Shown: positions 10,801-21,155, numbered from the stretch's first letter. The stretch: DNA of 64,000 nucleotides from Zychaea mexicana (GCF_025766255.1 NW_026516742.1:124001-188000), one strand, 5' to 3'. Numbers and translations are program-made. The notes: generated from the letters alone by a model not told the origin.

Positions 10801-13795
10801 GAAAAAAGAAAGTTCAATATGGGATGATCTCTTGTTTGTATATATGCACACGTACCAGATAGCGTAAAGATAGCTTTTGCATATCGGGCATTCTAACAAC
10901 AAAGCAAAGACAAACATAGATAAGTAAATACATGAAATGAGAAAAACAGAAAAACATGAATTAGTTCACAACTTACCGCTCGCTGTAACGCTTTGTCATT
11001 CTAAGGCGATAAGAACATGTAGATGTTAAACATATAGTAGAGGTGTGAGATATTTATAAGTATAACCATATCAGCAATGCCAGTAGCAGTGCAATGACAG
11101 CATATACAAAGAAGAGGCTATCCCTTACAAGGCAAGCGCTGTGGAGAAATTGAATGCGGTGACCCCACACTGAATTGCGTCCGAGCAGTTTGAGATCATC
11201 GGTCAGTGGTTTTGTGTCCAAAAACACGACTGAAAGTTTCCCATCAATGTTATCCTTAAAATTTTAGATAAATTAGCTATTTTTAAATCACATTGAATGT
11301 TATAGGAATTGTTATTATGCAAAGACAGAGAGAAGTAAAGAGCAGAAAAAAATATACCATGTTTAAAAATCCATCCAGTGTATCCTTGGCTTGCTCAGCC
11401 GTAAATGAACCGACAATCAGAATGAATGGTTCAGCTCCTTTCACAACTACGCTTCCCTCAGCTAATACGTCAAGTCCATATATACCAAAGTCAGAGTGAT
11501 TTTTGTTACCAGTTTCAATGAAAAAAGAGGTTACTATTGGGTACAAAACTCTTACCGTCACGTTTTTGCAGAGTTTCAATGAAATCGGATACCAGGCTCG
11601 GAATTACAGCCACCGTAATCAATATTAGCAGCATGATTACAACGCGACTTATCGATGCTGCCGGAGTAATATCTAACAGCGAGAATACCGAGACCATGAG
11701 ACATACGCATAATCACCAGATTATTTGAAATCAGTCCGTGTGAGGGATAAAGAGCCTGGTATTAGTGTATACTTTACCTCCATAGCCGACGGTCGATAGT
11801 GTTACTACAACAAAATACCTATCGCCACATTAAATATTTAGTGGGTGTAGGACATATATTATGCAGAGCCCTCTTTCTAAAGAAAAACTTTAACATACAG
11901 TGAATCGAGCACACTGTAATGATTGCCACCAAAGATAGCCTCGGTGAACTGGAACGCCGCCATGCCATTATAAAGCAAGACAACGATCATGCCCACGAGA
12001 TAGATCTGCTTGTAGTTGATTGCATCAACTGGCTTGTCTAATATGGAAAGACTTATCAGATACCGTCCTGAGCTGTCTTCCGAGAGGATTGTGGTCTGAT
12101 GACTGTTTTTCAATCATATACTAAAACAAAATCGTACCAGTCATCCGAAGGGTTACTTTGATCTTAAGCGCACTCTTGATGCGCAATAAGCATACCCAAC
12201 TCCGCAAAAAATATGGAACTAAAATTGAAGAAGGGAATAATGAGTGAAATGACATCAACTGTTTGGCATTGAACTAATATTTACCATAGATGTATTGCCC
12301 ATAAGGTAGACATCGTGATACCAAAAATGGAATTGAGGTGGTTAGTTCGACAAGCCCTCGAAAGCTGAGAAGCACGGAGACCGGATATCGGCTAATCAGG
12401 AAACCTATTTGATGTGCATGTAAACAATTGAAAGAGAATTTAGCCCCGATGTTGTCTCCATAACAAGCTAAAATAAACAAAGAGAGGAAAATGGAATATG
12501 GGCTAATGTGCGCACACTACACACATACGGATAGCAAAGGAGCACATGTTCCATAGAGAAAGGACTTGGCAGAAAATCCTATTACAATATTTCATATGTG
12601 AGCTCAATTGGTCAGCAAATAATCTCATGCTTTCGAATTTGTGATGTTCTAGACAGCCATCTCGGTGTGTATGTGGGTATATTGTATTTACCATAAATCA
12701 TGTGATCGTTTCTTGAAAAGCCAGTGTGGGGACAGACCCACATCATAACCTTGTTTAATCTCTAACAAGTAGGCGCAGCACAAAAGTAAATCGGCTAAGA
12801 GATCCAGATTCACCTTTAAGAAGGAAATAGGAGGCATGTCGTTGTTAAGATTTTTTTAAAGGATTGATAAACTTAATAGTAGGAACCCTTTCATGTACGT
12901 ATAAATTGATGCAATAGTGATAGTTACAAAAAGAACAATAGTTTGATTGGCTAGTAGAATAGACTTGACCATCGAAGCGTAAACGTTGTAATGAAAGTAA
13001 TGTTTAAAATCGTCAATGAAGCCGCACACCTTAGGATTATCGTCACTGTATGTGCGTTTATCCGATGAATAAGAATAAGTTCGGAAACCGAATTATATTA
13101 AACGAAAAGTTTTTTCGGAACGTACCGGGCGCGTTTGCGACTGATTCTATAGTTGGCTCTAATTGTGCTTAGATTGACTTGAGCAGGTTTGCGGCGCATG
13201 AACCAAGGACGTTCATGATAACTGTGTAGGTGATAGTGGTGCTGATGCTGGTGATAATCTTTTGTGCGGTATGGCGGAGAGCAAGTACAATCAGAAGTAG
13301 GAGCGGGAACGGGAGGAGTAGCAGCAGCCACCTCTTGCGCTCTAAATTAGCATAATAGAATATACACATTGATATGAGATTTCGCTTTAGAAACTTCCAT
13401 CTCTGTCTCTCTTTCTCTCTCTATCTTCAGCAATGTAATATATACATATATATCGTGTATATAAACCTTTGTCAAAACATAAATGCAAAGGTACAGTGAT
13501 TGCTTGTGCTCTCTTACTTTGGATCTAATGCTGGTAGTACAAAATCATCCAACATGAATGTATTATCCCGCTTGCCCGATCTCGATCGACGGCCAGTAGA
13601 CTGCGCGGCTGGAGGAGGAGGAGGTGACGGCGGAGCAGCTGCTGGAGATGCTGTTGCTGCTGTTGCTCCATACGGTGATCGTCCCTTTATGCACAGTGCG
13701 CTCTCTTCATCGTCGTCTTCATCTGGCTGTTGCTGGAGATCAAAATAACTTGTGCTTCCAAGTTGGCTAACTTTTGTCCGTCCTGTATAGAGCAT
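7878..13795 (-). CDS. Slo/BK-type potassium channel alpha subunit, about 20 exons
   Basis: Start ATG at 13795, stop at 7878. Exons read include 13795-13518, 13341-13126, 13045 to about 12899, 12813-12692, 12391-12285, 12218-12138, about 12100-11890, 11818-11778, 11672-11556, 11461-11358 and 11254-11129, then many to 7878. A Pro/Gln/His-rich cytosolic N-terminus leads to six membrane segments. The filter exon reads TLSTVGYG and the next exon continues DITPAASISR into S6. Two RCK-type gating domains follow: RCK1 (SVVVKGAEPFILIVGSF, DPMKEDEHNTVRLW) and RCK2 (NCRQPDDLLRAGIKRAK, NIKFMHLLQG, LLSQSYYKPDIVKVI). An acidic linker with a run of aspartates separates them (about 9370-9430). Family members conduct K+ in response to voltage and intracellular ligands such as Ca2+. 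The exon 3/4 and 6/7 junctions do not join cleanly by eye, so those borders are uncertain. Confidence 0.85.
11778..11818 (-). other. 41-nt exon encoding the K+ selectivity filter
   Basis: Bounded by an acceptor after GCGATAG and a donor GTAAAG, it encodes YFVVVTLSTVGYG in phase. The codon split by the next intron is completed as Asp by exon 11672-11556, giving the classic GYGD signature. Confidence 0.85.
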
Positions 13796-14582
13796 CGCAT
13801 TGGATAAAAAAATATAAACAGCCAACGAAAAACCTTGGATATCGGTGCGTTGCGAAAAGAAGAGGGGTTGGTCTATGTGAAGCAACTGGATTAAGTAAAA
13901 AAAAAAGAGGTGAGAGAGAAAGAGAGATGGAAGAAAGAGAGGAAGAAAGTTGGGGGATGGTGATGATGGTTGTAGTGTCCGTAAAAATAATGGAAGGACT
14001 AATGTAGATTGCAAACGCCACTGCTAAATTGTAAGAACAGTTTTTGAGGTAATTTTTTGCATGGCTAAATTCACTCTTCCTCCTACACGTGTAGGATCTG
14101 ATTTGATAGGCAAAAACGCTCATTACTTTTTGACTTAAGGGCTGGAGCCAGAGGGGCTGCAAAATATGTGGGCGAGACAGGACAGATAGACACACATATC
14201 ATGTACATACGAGGGACCGGAAACTCGTCAAAAGAAAGAGTGTGTATGCTCCCCTGCATGCATCTCGAACCGAATTGCTTCTTCAAACTCCCCAAATCAG
14301 TCACATAGCAACTCAATGTTTGTTGCTATGCAACCTATAGTAGGCTAGCAACCCCAAATTACCAGATATCCGTCGTCAAGGATACTGGCGAAATATAATT
14401 TCCTCAAATGAAAATGCTCTTTATCAATTATGCGGTTGGTAAGACGGCTCGCTTCCAAGTTTGGTTGCCACTAGCCGATCAGCGCCCGCGCGCACTAACT
14501 GTCCGCCCGTCAACCGTAGCCGCCTGGTGTCGGGAGCGAAAAAGAGACAGCTCTTTGAAGCAGTCACTTTTTCCTCGTAATC

Positions 14583-14820
14583 AGTATATAAATAAAGGTT
14601 GCGCGCAAAAGTTTACGTTTTTTTTTCCATGTCAAAATTTTTTTTTCAAGGGCGTGAGTTTAGAGTCGTTGAATGTGCGAAGCTTTTCCAATGGGCCATT
14701 CAGCGCTATTCATCCCCGCGAAGGAACAACAAGACGTCTCTCGGGGCGTCTTGGTGCTTTGAAAAACAGTCGTTGATGGTATCTTCAATTCCATCGATGC
14801 TAATTCAACTGCACGTATAA
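14583..14820 (+). other. TATA-like element followed by a 63-codon ORF of unknown status
   Basis: A TATATAAATAAA-like stretch at 14583-14594 is followed by ATG at 14629 and a 63-codon frame ending at 14820 (starts MSKFFFQGREF, contains FQWAIQRY). Spacing fits a short 5' leader. The DNA just upstream (14450-14540) is unusually GC-rich for this window. The opposite strand also carries an open frame here, and I recognise neither. It could be a small gene, a non-coding transcript or chance. Confidence 0.25.
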
Positions 14821-14880
14821 TTTCATCTCGTGAATTAAGAAAATGAAAAAAAAACCTCAAAACATCTGATGTTACGATGT

Positions 14881-14910
14881 GAAAATCAGCGAAAATCAGT
14901 GAAAATCAGC
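14881..14910. repeat. Three tandem 10-nt units (GAAAATCAGC/T)
   Basis: GAAAATCAGC, GAAAATCAGT and GAAAATCAGC lie head to tail, with a partial match just before. They lie about 190 bases downstream of the RPS25 stop. Confidence 0.8.
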
Positions 14911-15094
14911 ACCCATCCCGTTTTTAAGTAATAGCAATAAAACAGGAGGTATTAATACTAGCACAGTTCTGAAACGCCCTCATGAATGTATTCCATGGAC
15001 AACAGCAAAAAACCCTCAATATAATAATTTTTGATGACAACGTCTCTTTTTTATTGTTATTTGTTGTGAGTTATGAATCATCGAGAGATAACAT

Positions 15095-15857
15095 TTACTC
15101 GTCATCAGACTCGACACCAGCCTTGGCCTTCTTCTCATCACCGGTAGCACGGGCTAGGATAGATAGATAGAAAACGGTTGTTAGCAAAAAAGATGCTCTT
15201 TTCAACATTGTGCGCAAAGTTTTAAATAGACGACACATACTGTAGATGACCTGGGCGTTGTGGCGCAAGACGGGCTTGATGAGACCCTGAGCTTCAAGCT
15301 CACGAATAGCAACACGGGCAAGCGAGCCGTTCAAGCGAAGACGATCGACCAACACAGACTGGGAGATGAGCTTGTAGGTGGGGACTTCCTTGAAGAGACG
15401 TTCGTAGGTAGGCTTGTCGAGGACAACCATGTTGTTGGCCTTGTCCTTAACCTTCTTGGCGGACCACTTCTGTTAATGTGCCAAAATATATAATTATTTA
15501 GTAAATTCCTTTTCATATCTGCTTGTCAATCTGTCATTTCGTTTATAAATCGTTTTGTAATACGAAATCGAATGCTTGCCTTCTTGGCCTTCTTGCCACC
15601 AGAGGACGAGGAGGGGACTTGATCTTTCTTGCCCTAACGAATTAAAAAAAATGTCTTGCATTAGCGAGAAGGTTCCCTGTTGAGCTCATTTCATAACGGC
15701 ACAATCCGTGCTTTGTTATCCCTCTCTCCCAGGTCGATCAGCCATCATCCATTCGTTTTATGGATCCATCCGTTGATCCATCGTCATATGCTGTCGTGTT
15801 GTATCATCCTCCATCATCCCATCCACTAGTCCACCCTTGGGTGTCGATACTCACCAT
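15095..15857 (-). CDS. RPS25: 40S ribosomal protein eS25
   Basis: Four exons: 15857-15855 (only the ATG), 15633-15580, 15469-15241 and 15153-15095, totalling 345 nt and 114 residues. After a lysine-rich N-terminus (GKKDQVPSSSSGGKKAKK, then KWSAKKVKDKANNM) comes the conserved core, with VVLDKPTYERLFKEVP, YKLISQSVLVDRLR and a segment ending VLRHNAQVIYTRATG. The core is almost invariant across eukaryotes. eS25 lies on the head of the small subunit near the mRNA exit/E-site. The intron after exon 2 starts GCAAGC, so it is a GC-AG intron; the others are GT-AG. An intron directly after the start codon is a common ribosomal-protein gene design. Divergent from the 16016 gene. Confidence 0.95.
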
Positions 15858-16015
15858 AGTGATTAGAGAAAGAACTACTCCTTTGCGACGTTCGCACCCA
15901 ATATAAGTCTGAGCTCCAAAATCATCTGCTTGTCACGTTGGAGCCAAGTGCGTAGCTCAGCGCTGCTGCTTTTCTTTTCCCTCCCTTTCAAGACCGACGA
16001 AACCATTCGCGTCTA
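15858..16015. promoter_or_regulatory. 158-bp divergent promoter space between RPS25 and the 16016 gene
   Basis: The RPS25 ATG (15857, -) and the next ATG (16016, +) are only 158 bases apart on opposite strands, so both promoters and leaders must fit here. No clear TATA box is seen, which is usual for ribosomal protein genes. Confidence 0.35.
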
Positions 16016-16563
16016 ATGAATTCACAACGACAGAATTCTTGGGCACCTTTGTATGTACAAGATGTCACCGGATGCTTTACTTTTGTATGGTATTTAACTT
16101 ACCTTTGCTATTCTGTAGAAAGAAAAACTTGGGTAAACGCCCAACAAGTACTCGACCACTCCCCCTTTCGTAAGTCTAGAGCAACAAAGGATCATAGTAG
16201 TAATAAAATACCAAGTATTAGCTATATAACGTCTAGACAAGGATCGTATGGCCCTTCGTCATCATCTGCAGCCAATGAAAGCAACTTTCAAAACCCACAA
16301 GACGAGGTATAAATTTTGTCCCTTCTAAAAATGACACAGAATTACGTGCAGAAGTAAATCAACATGCACTTACAGACAAACAACGCGCGATTATGTAGAT
16401 CATGCGGAAACACTCGGAAGAATATAACACGCGGCAGGCCATGAAAGCAGCCATGCTCCATGCAAACACCACATCCTACGGATTTTATATTCCTAAGACG
16501 TCAAAATACGACAATCTTATTATTCCTGCTATCCCAAGATTACAACAGCAGCATCAACAATAA
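16016..16563 (+). CDS. Unrecognised two-exon gene, about 151 residues
   Basis: Exon 1 (16016-16306, 97 codons from ATG) joins exon 2 (16399-16563) through a 92-nt intron, GTATAA to ATTATGTAG, in phase 0. Exon 1 begins MNSQRQNSWAPLYVQDVTG, has a hydrophobic stretch (CFTFVWYLTYLCYS) and then a basic/serine-rich segment. Exon 2 reads IMRKHSEEYNTRQAMKAAM and ends PRLQQQHQQ. I recognise no domain. The hydrophobic start is faintly like the beginning of some fungal cyclin boxes, but that is too weak to name. It could also be a truncated gene. Confidence 0.4.
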
Positions 16564-16802
16564 TGACGACAGCAATAGCAACTACACCTGCCAGAGAGCA
16601 AGACCCAGCTGCCGTCCCAAGAGAATGGAAAAAGCCTACCATCGACCATCGCTCTTCTCCTCTCTCTCTATCTTTCTCCCCATTTGGTCTAGGCCCAAGT
16701 AATATGTGTATATAGCGACCAACACGGACGGCAGTATATAGTGGATGCAAGGAGGCGGCACATTTAGGTGAAATAAGGGGTTGGATGCATTAATCGAATG
16801 CA

Positions 16803-16815
16803 ATATATAAAAAGG
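16803..16815 (+). promoter_or_regulatory. TATA box of the 16858 peptide gene
   Basis: ATATATAAAAAGG at 16803-16815 lies about 45 bases before the ATG at 16858, a normal distance once a roughly 30-bp offset to the transcription start is allowed. It argues for starting the ORF at 16858 rather than at the in-frame ATG at 16798, which precedes this box. Confidence 0.5.
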
Positions 16816-16857
16816 AACCAGCATCCACCAAAAACCATCTGCACGCCATATGTTTTC

Positions 16858-17088
16858 ATGTCTTCCCTTCTTCCTGCATTTCTCGTTATGAATCCCTTCT
16901 CCTCTCTAGTTATCCTGATCCTGTTCATCGCCGTGTATTACTTGTCGCTATTGACAATCACTGTGGATGCTCAACCAACGAACAGCAACAACAGTAACGA
17001 CTACGACCTTATTAAACGCTCACCGAAGGATGCCGAATGTGTTACGGGACCTCATCCTGCGGCAAAGACATACACACCGTATTGTTAA
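16858..17088 (+). CDS. Candidate secreted peptide precursor with a dibasic processing site
   Basis: A 76-residue frame starts at ATG 16858; an in-frame ATG at 16888 would give 66. It has a strongly hydrophobic segment (SSLVILILFIAVYYLSLL) ending near VDA, fitting a signal peptide. A short Asn/Ser-rich polar spacer leads to LIKR, a dibasic Kex2-type site, and a 22-residue tail SPKDAECVTGPHPAAKTYTPYC then stops. The tail holds two cysteines, one of them the last residue, so a loop closed by a disulfide is possible. I recognise no family. Alternatives are a truncated membrane protein or a larger gene with unseen introns. Confidence 0.4.
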   Translation: MSSLLPAFLVMNPFSSLVILILFIAVYYLSLLTITVDAQPTNSNNSNDYDLIKRSPKDAECVTGPHPAAKTYTPYC

Positions 17089-17579
17089 ACTCTACAGCTC
17101 TTGTTACTATAATTATTACTACTGCTATTGTAACCCGACAACGCATGCACTTACAAAAACGTGCTTCTATCTGTATCATTCTCTTATTTTCTCTCTCTCG
17201 CTTTCTTTTTTTTTCCATCTGGGTATGTATGCAAGATGCTACCCGCCCACGCATACAAATTAAATCATTCATCTCATCCTTCCCACCCCTGTTTTCTCAT
17301 GGAACAATATCGCGTTCATTGAGTACGTTTTTTTTCTCATTTTCATTCATTGTTAATAAATCACTCGGCATTAAATTGGAACTTTATTTTTTTTTTCAGT
17401 AATGACCCTACTTAGAGTGATACTCCTACCATTAGCCCTACATACACACACATCAAGTCTTTTATTGTGTGATAAATGCCTTTAGGAATCTATTGGGCAG
17501 TTTACAATAAAGTGAATATGTACACTATAAATTCACAAGAACAAGTGGCGATTGCACAATAATCGTTTACATAATCAAT
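17089..17579. other. Convergent 3' intergenic space
   Basis: Between the peptide ORF (+) and the HET gene (-). T-rich and pyrimidine-rich with several polyadenylation-like AATAAA variants (for example around 17354 and 17505). No gene seen. Confidence 0.5.
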
Positions 17580-19220
17580 TTATTCGATGATGAATTCTTC
17601 AGACCCATAGGATACCATATCTTTAACAATGGCTTCCAAGATCACGTTGGGATCATCGTAATCCGGCCGCTCACCATAGAAATAAATGCCAATCCCTTTG
17701 TAGTGACCAGATCTTCCTGAGCATTTTTTAAAAACCGGCATAAAGTACGAATATTTGTACCCTGTCACTCTAGCCGTACGTATCGCTCCATCATGGGCAC
17801 GAATAATTGCGTATTTGTTAGTAAACAGTATGGGTAAAATGATACATTCTTTGCAGTCCTCTACGGTAAGCGAGAGCGGCCTGGAATTCGCAAAGGGGTT
17901 TCCTCGATGGTAGTGAGTGGCCTGGCAATTAGCAAAAGCATCCATATCGCAGCGCATTTCGAGTAAAATTGTGTCCTCGTCTGCTTTGTTTCGATCAACA
18001 GCTTGTCCCTTAAATAAAGCGTCATGAACGGCATCCATCTGAGCATCAATTTCATCAGGGTCGGACGAGTTGTCGTACTGCTCGATAGGCAATGTACAGT
18101 ATGTAGACACAATATGCAAATGCATATTATCGTCGACCATGTAAGGCGCTTGGAATGATGTAGCGGTGGTCATATGGTAAGGAACATGTAATCCACCGAT
18201 GCCAGTCCAGGAGGGTAAATTATGGTCAAGCATGGTACTCTTGTTGGTGGGTGTTTTGGACACGTCTAGGATCGAGCCAAAACATAAAAGCGAAAGGTCG
18301 CTTGCTATAATGTTTTGATAAAACGTGTGGAACATGGTCTGCGGGTCGATGTCATAACTAATCTCCATCCGATCAAACATGTCCGGAAAAATATTGGCTA
18401 GTACGAACACCTTATCATGTTGCCTGGTGCTGGTTCGAAAATGCGCCTCACTAAGAGCCTGGTTGGCGCTCTTGTGCTTTCTATTGTTAAAATCGAGCAA
18501 ATCACCGGATAAAATGTCGTACGTGGTTGGAATCTTGCTATAGAGACTGTGCTGCCAAAATGTCACGTCAGTTCCTACCACCAGGATCCGTCTTGACATC
18601 ATGACTTCTTCTAGAGTCCAGCTGCGCTTAAACCAGAGCGAGTAGCAAATGTCATCCAGAGCCCAGTCCCTGGCATTTGTGCCTGCAACGACATTGGAAT
18701 CATTCTTAAAGTCACGCAGATGGTGGATCTTCATTTCAGGCACCAAGGCAACGGTGTAGCGCGCGTTGCCGTAGATAAGGTACATTTGCTTGAGCTCCTT
18801 GTATTTGGCTTGCTTGTTTGATTGGTCGATACAAATTTTGTCGTACCACAGATAGTCGATCTGGAAATCTTTGCACAGCTGCTGCAAGAGGCATTCGTAT
18901 GTGACCTGCTTGATAACCTTCTTTTTGCGACACCAAAAACCTGTACTGCTGTGCTTTCTGACTGTTTGGACAATTTGATGAAAGCCGTTGTCGATGCACT
19001 CATATTCGCCATTGGCTTTTCGAACGATTCTTCCCGATTGCTCCCAGCAATACGATAGTGTACAGTAGCCATTTTTTGCTTCTGCGCCCGGTACCCTTTT
19101 CCAATCCGCAGTTCGAATAAGATACGTAGGCCGATAGTTTCCGCCCGTCGCATTAAGCCTATAGTGCGTGGTGTTCACTGGGTCGGCTTCCCTTTGATCA
19201 CGACAGTATTTGATGTACAT
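17580..19220 (-). CDS. HET-domain (heterokaryon incompatibility type) protein, intronless
   Basis: A single open frame of 546 residues from ATG at 19220. The HET domain occupies about residues 30-230. It has the opening YCTLSYCWEQSG, the central FQIDYLWYDKICIDQ (family pattern: W-x-D-x-x-C-I-D-Q), a YGNARYTVALVPEM segment and the closing WFKRSWTLEEVMMSRRILV. The C-terminal 300 residues have no recognised repeats or membrane segments. In ascomycetes HET domains are the death-effector part of non-self recognition proteins; in zygomycetes their role is untested. It lacks introns although most neighbours have many, so recent duplication or retroposition is possible. It converges on the small peptide gene at 16858. 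Confidence 0.85.
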   Translation of the reverse strand: MYIKYCRDQREADPVNTTHYRLNATGGNYRPTYLIRTADWKRVPGAEAKNGYCTLSYCWEQSGRIVRKANGEYECIDNGFHQIVQTVRKHSSTGFWCRKKKVIKQVTYECLLQQLCKDFQIDYLWYDKICIDQSNKQAKYKELKQMYLIYGNARYTVALVPEMKIHHLRDFKNDSNVVAGTNARDWALDDICYSLWFKRSWTLEEVMMSRRILVVGTDVTFWQHSLYSKIPTTYDILSGDLLDFNNRKHKSANQALSEAHFRTSTRQHDKVFVLANIFPDMFDRMEISYDIDPQTMFHTFYQNIIASDLSLLCFGSILDVSKTPTNKSTMLDHNLPSWTGIGGLHVPYHMTTATSFQAPYMVDDNMHLHIVSTYCTLPIEQYDNSSDPDEIDAQMDAVHDALFKGQAVDRNKADEDTILLEMRCDMDAFANCQATHYHRGNPFANSRPLSLTVEDCKECIILPILFTNKYAIIRAHDGAIRTARVTGYKYSYFMPVFKKCSGRSGHYKGIGIYFYGERPDYDDPNVILEAIVKDMVSYGSEEFIIE

Positions 19221-21155
19221 TTATGCACTCGATATTGTTTTTGTCGGTTACTATCCCAGTTCACTAGAATTAACATGAATGTATACGTAGTATATCGAGG
19301 AATTTGAGTTTTAGTCAGAGGATATCATAATCTAACGCTACCAATAAGTGGAACTTACAAAGATACTGTACGTACGAAGCAGTATATACAGAGATGGACC
19401 GAATTTTTCGTTGTAAAGTATGTGATGGTTTTACAGTTTTGAAAATCCGTATTAAAAATATAATATACGTTAATGCTTAGAAAAAACGAAAGTACGAGAA
19501 GAAAGTTGTTTCTTCCCCAAAAAACAAACCAGAGAAAAAAAGCGGTTTAAAATATTGTGGCGCGCAATGTATGACAAGGTATAACGCGAGGCTGACATAT
19601 GGGGTAAAATACTTATACTAGCACCTGGTAAATGTGGTGGCGCCCAAAGATGGTATACGAAAGTAGGAGGACAGGCACTACAGTTATACAAGAAGGAAGC
19701 ATGATTTCAATTCTCGGATATCTTCACACACTCACAATTTTCACATTTTATTCTAAAGCGTGTTTCCTGAAGGGATAGAATAAACAATAATCCGAATCAC
19801 CAGCAAGGAATCAAATATCCCAACTACCACCGCTAACTTATACAGTGCCCAAACGGTAAACTTCTCACCTCTCGACGCCCAGCAAATGTGATTAAATGAT
19901 AAAGCATCAAGCTAGCGCGTGTGCACTGTACTCATCAATAGTACAGTAGTAAATACATGTACTCCCTTATTATCGTATCGTGTAAAATTTGATGGATATT
20001 TGAAGAGGCATATAACTGGATACGAGAGCTGTTAAACTAGAACGTTTAACGAACGACTAAGTCTAAGCTGTATGTGCTATCTTACGTCCCAATACAGACA
20101 GCAGAAGTACAGATGTCGCATCCTGAATCTACCTCTTGAATACCTTCTAAATTCTTCAGTACATCTCGTTGATAGTTTCTCTCGATTATGAAACGCAAGC
20201 TGCCTTTGTCTTGCCGTCTCTCAATGTTTTTAATGCTTTTGGTTCTAATAATAACAGCCATTGATAAAGGTGGAGCTATAAAAATGTAATATACTACTGT
20301 TCAAGATCATATTCGGTACAGTATGTACAGTAAATTCTTTGAAAGTGTTTCAAAGAAAGTAGAAGGAAAAGAAGACGTTGCAAACAAAGCAAGGTGAAGA
20401 AGGTGGGATTCGTCTACTCCGGTTTTCTATGATAAAACTATATAGTCATAAAATGTTCATTTCTAAGAAATGTTTAGCCGATCGAGCAATAATATGCATT
20501 GCTTAGTAGCACGCATCATTTACGATTTAAGTACGCTTTTGTCTGTGTTATGACCAAAATCCTCCACCGAAAGGATGTATTTTATGTAGCTTTAATTGTC
20601 ATTAAAGGTGTACATAAAGGCGTTAGAAAATTATGTTTACTAGATGAAAGCTGATGCTGCTAACCATCTCAATAAGTCACCATAAAATCTCTCATATACC
20701 GTATACACCAACGTAACCATGTAAAGTGAAAACATACTCAGTATCTCTTTTAAAGGGTGCAAACGAGCCAAATCACATGGCACCAAGATAAAAATGACAA
20801 TGATGATGATTTCCCCTGAGACAGACTCGAGCGATGAGTACATACCGAAAATGAAAGGACAAAGTATTAAGGATTATTCACGTTTAACATGATACACATA
20901 GAAAAGATACTTTTGCCTTGTCGACGATCAGCAGAACGGTCTAGAAGTGCTTTACGAAATGTAATTTGTCGCATAATCTACCACTTGACTACGTAGTGTA
21001 GTGTCAACTAGGCTGCTGCTCTGCCTCAGTAGACGTCTTAGCGGGATATTGGACCGTACTAGTTCAAAGTTTTTTTCTTGTTCCGCTTGTGCAGTGGACA
21101 GTGATTATTTTCTTGATCCTTCTTTTTATCCCACAGCTGAACATATAATCCCACC
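19221..21155. other. Intergenic region between the HET gene and DRG1
   Basis: About 1.9 kb. The only notable frame is 20843-20640 (-), 67 codons with two hydrophobic stretches (EIIIIVIFILVPC and ILSMFSLYMVTLVYTVY), which could be a small membrane protein but has no homologue I know. The last 150 bases must contain the DRG1 promoter. Confidence 0.45.

Larger units (their letters stand above)
13796..15094. other. Intergenic region between the channel gene and RPS25
   Basis: About 1.3 kb. Includes a purine/pyrimidine-biased stretch (about 13880-13990), three tandem 10-nt units at 14881-14910, and a short open frame behind a good TATA-like sequence near 14583-14593, listed separately. No domain-bearing gene is evident. 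Confidence 0.5.

Noticed and set aside
13796..14014. In-frame upstream extension of the K+ channel first exon
   Set aside because: Begins with a non-ATG codon and is pyrimidine-derived low complexity; the ATG at 13795 is the first usable start.
14881..14910. CRISPR-like short repeats
   Set aside because: Three contiguous 10-mers without spacers in a eukaryotic genome; a simple tandem repeat.
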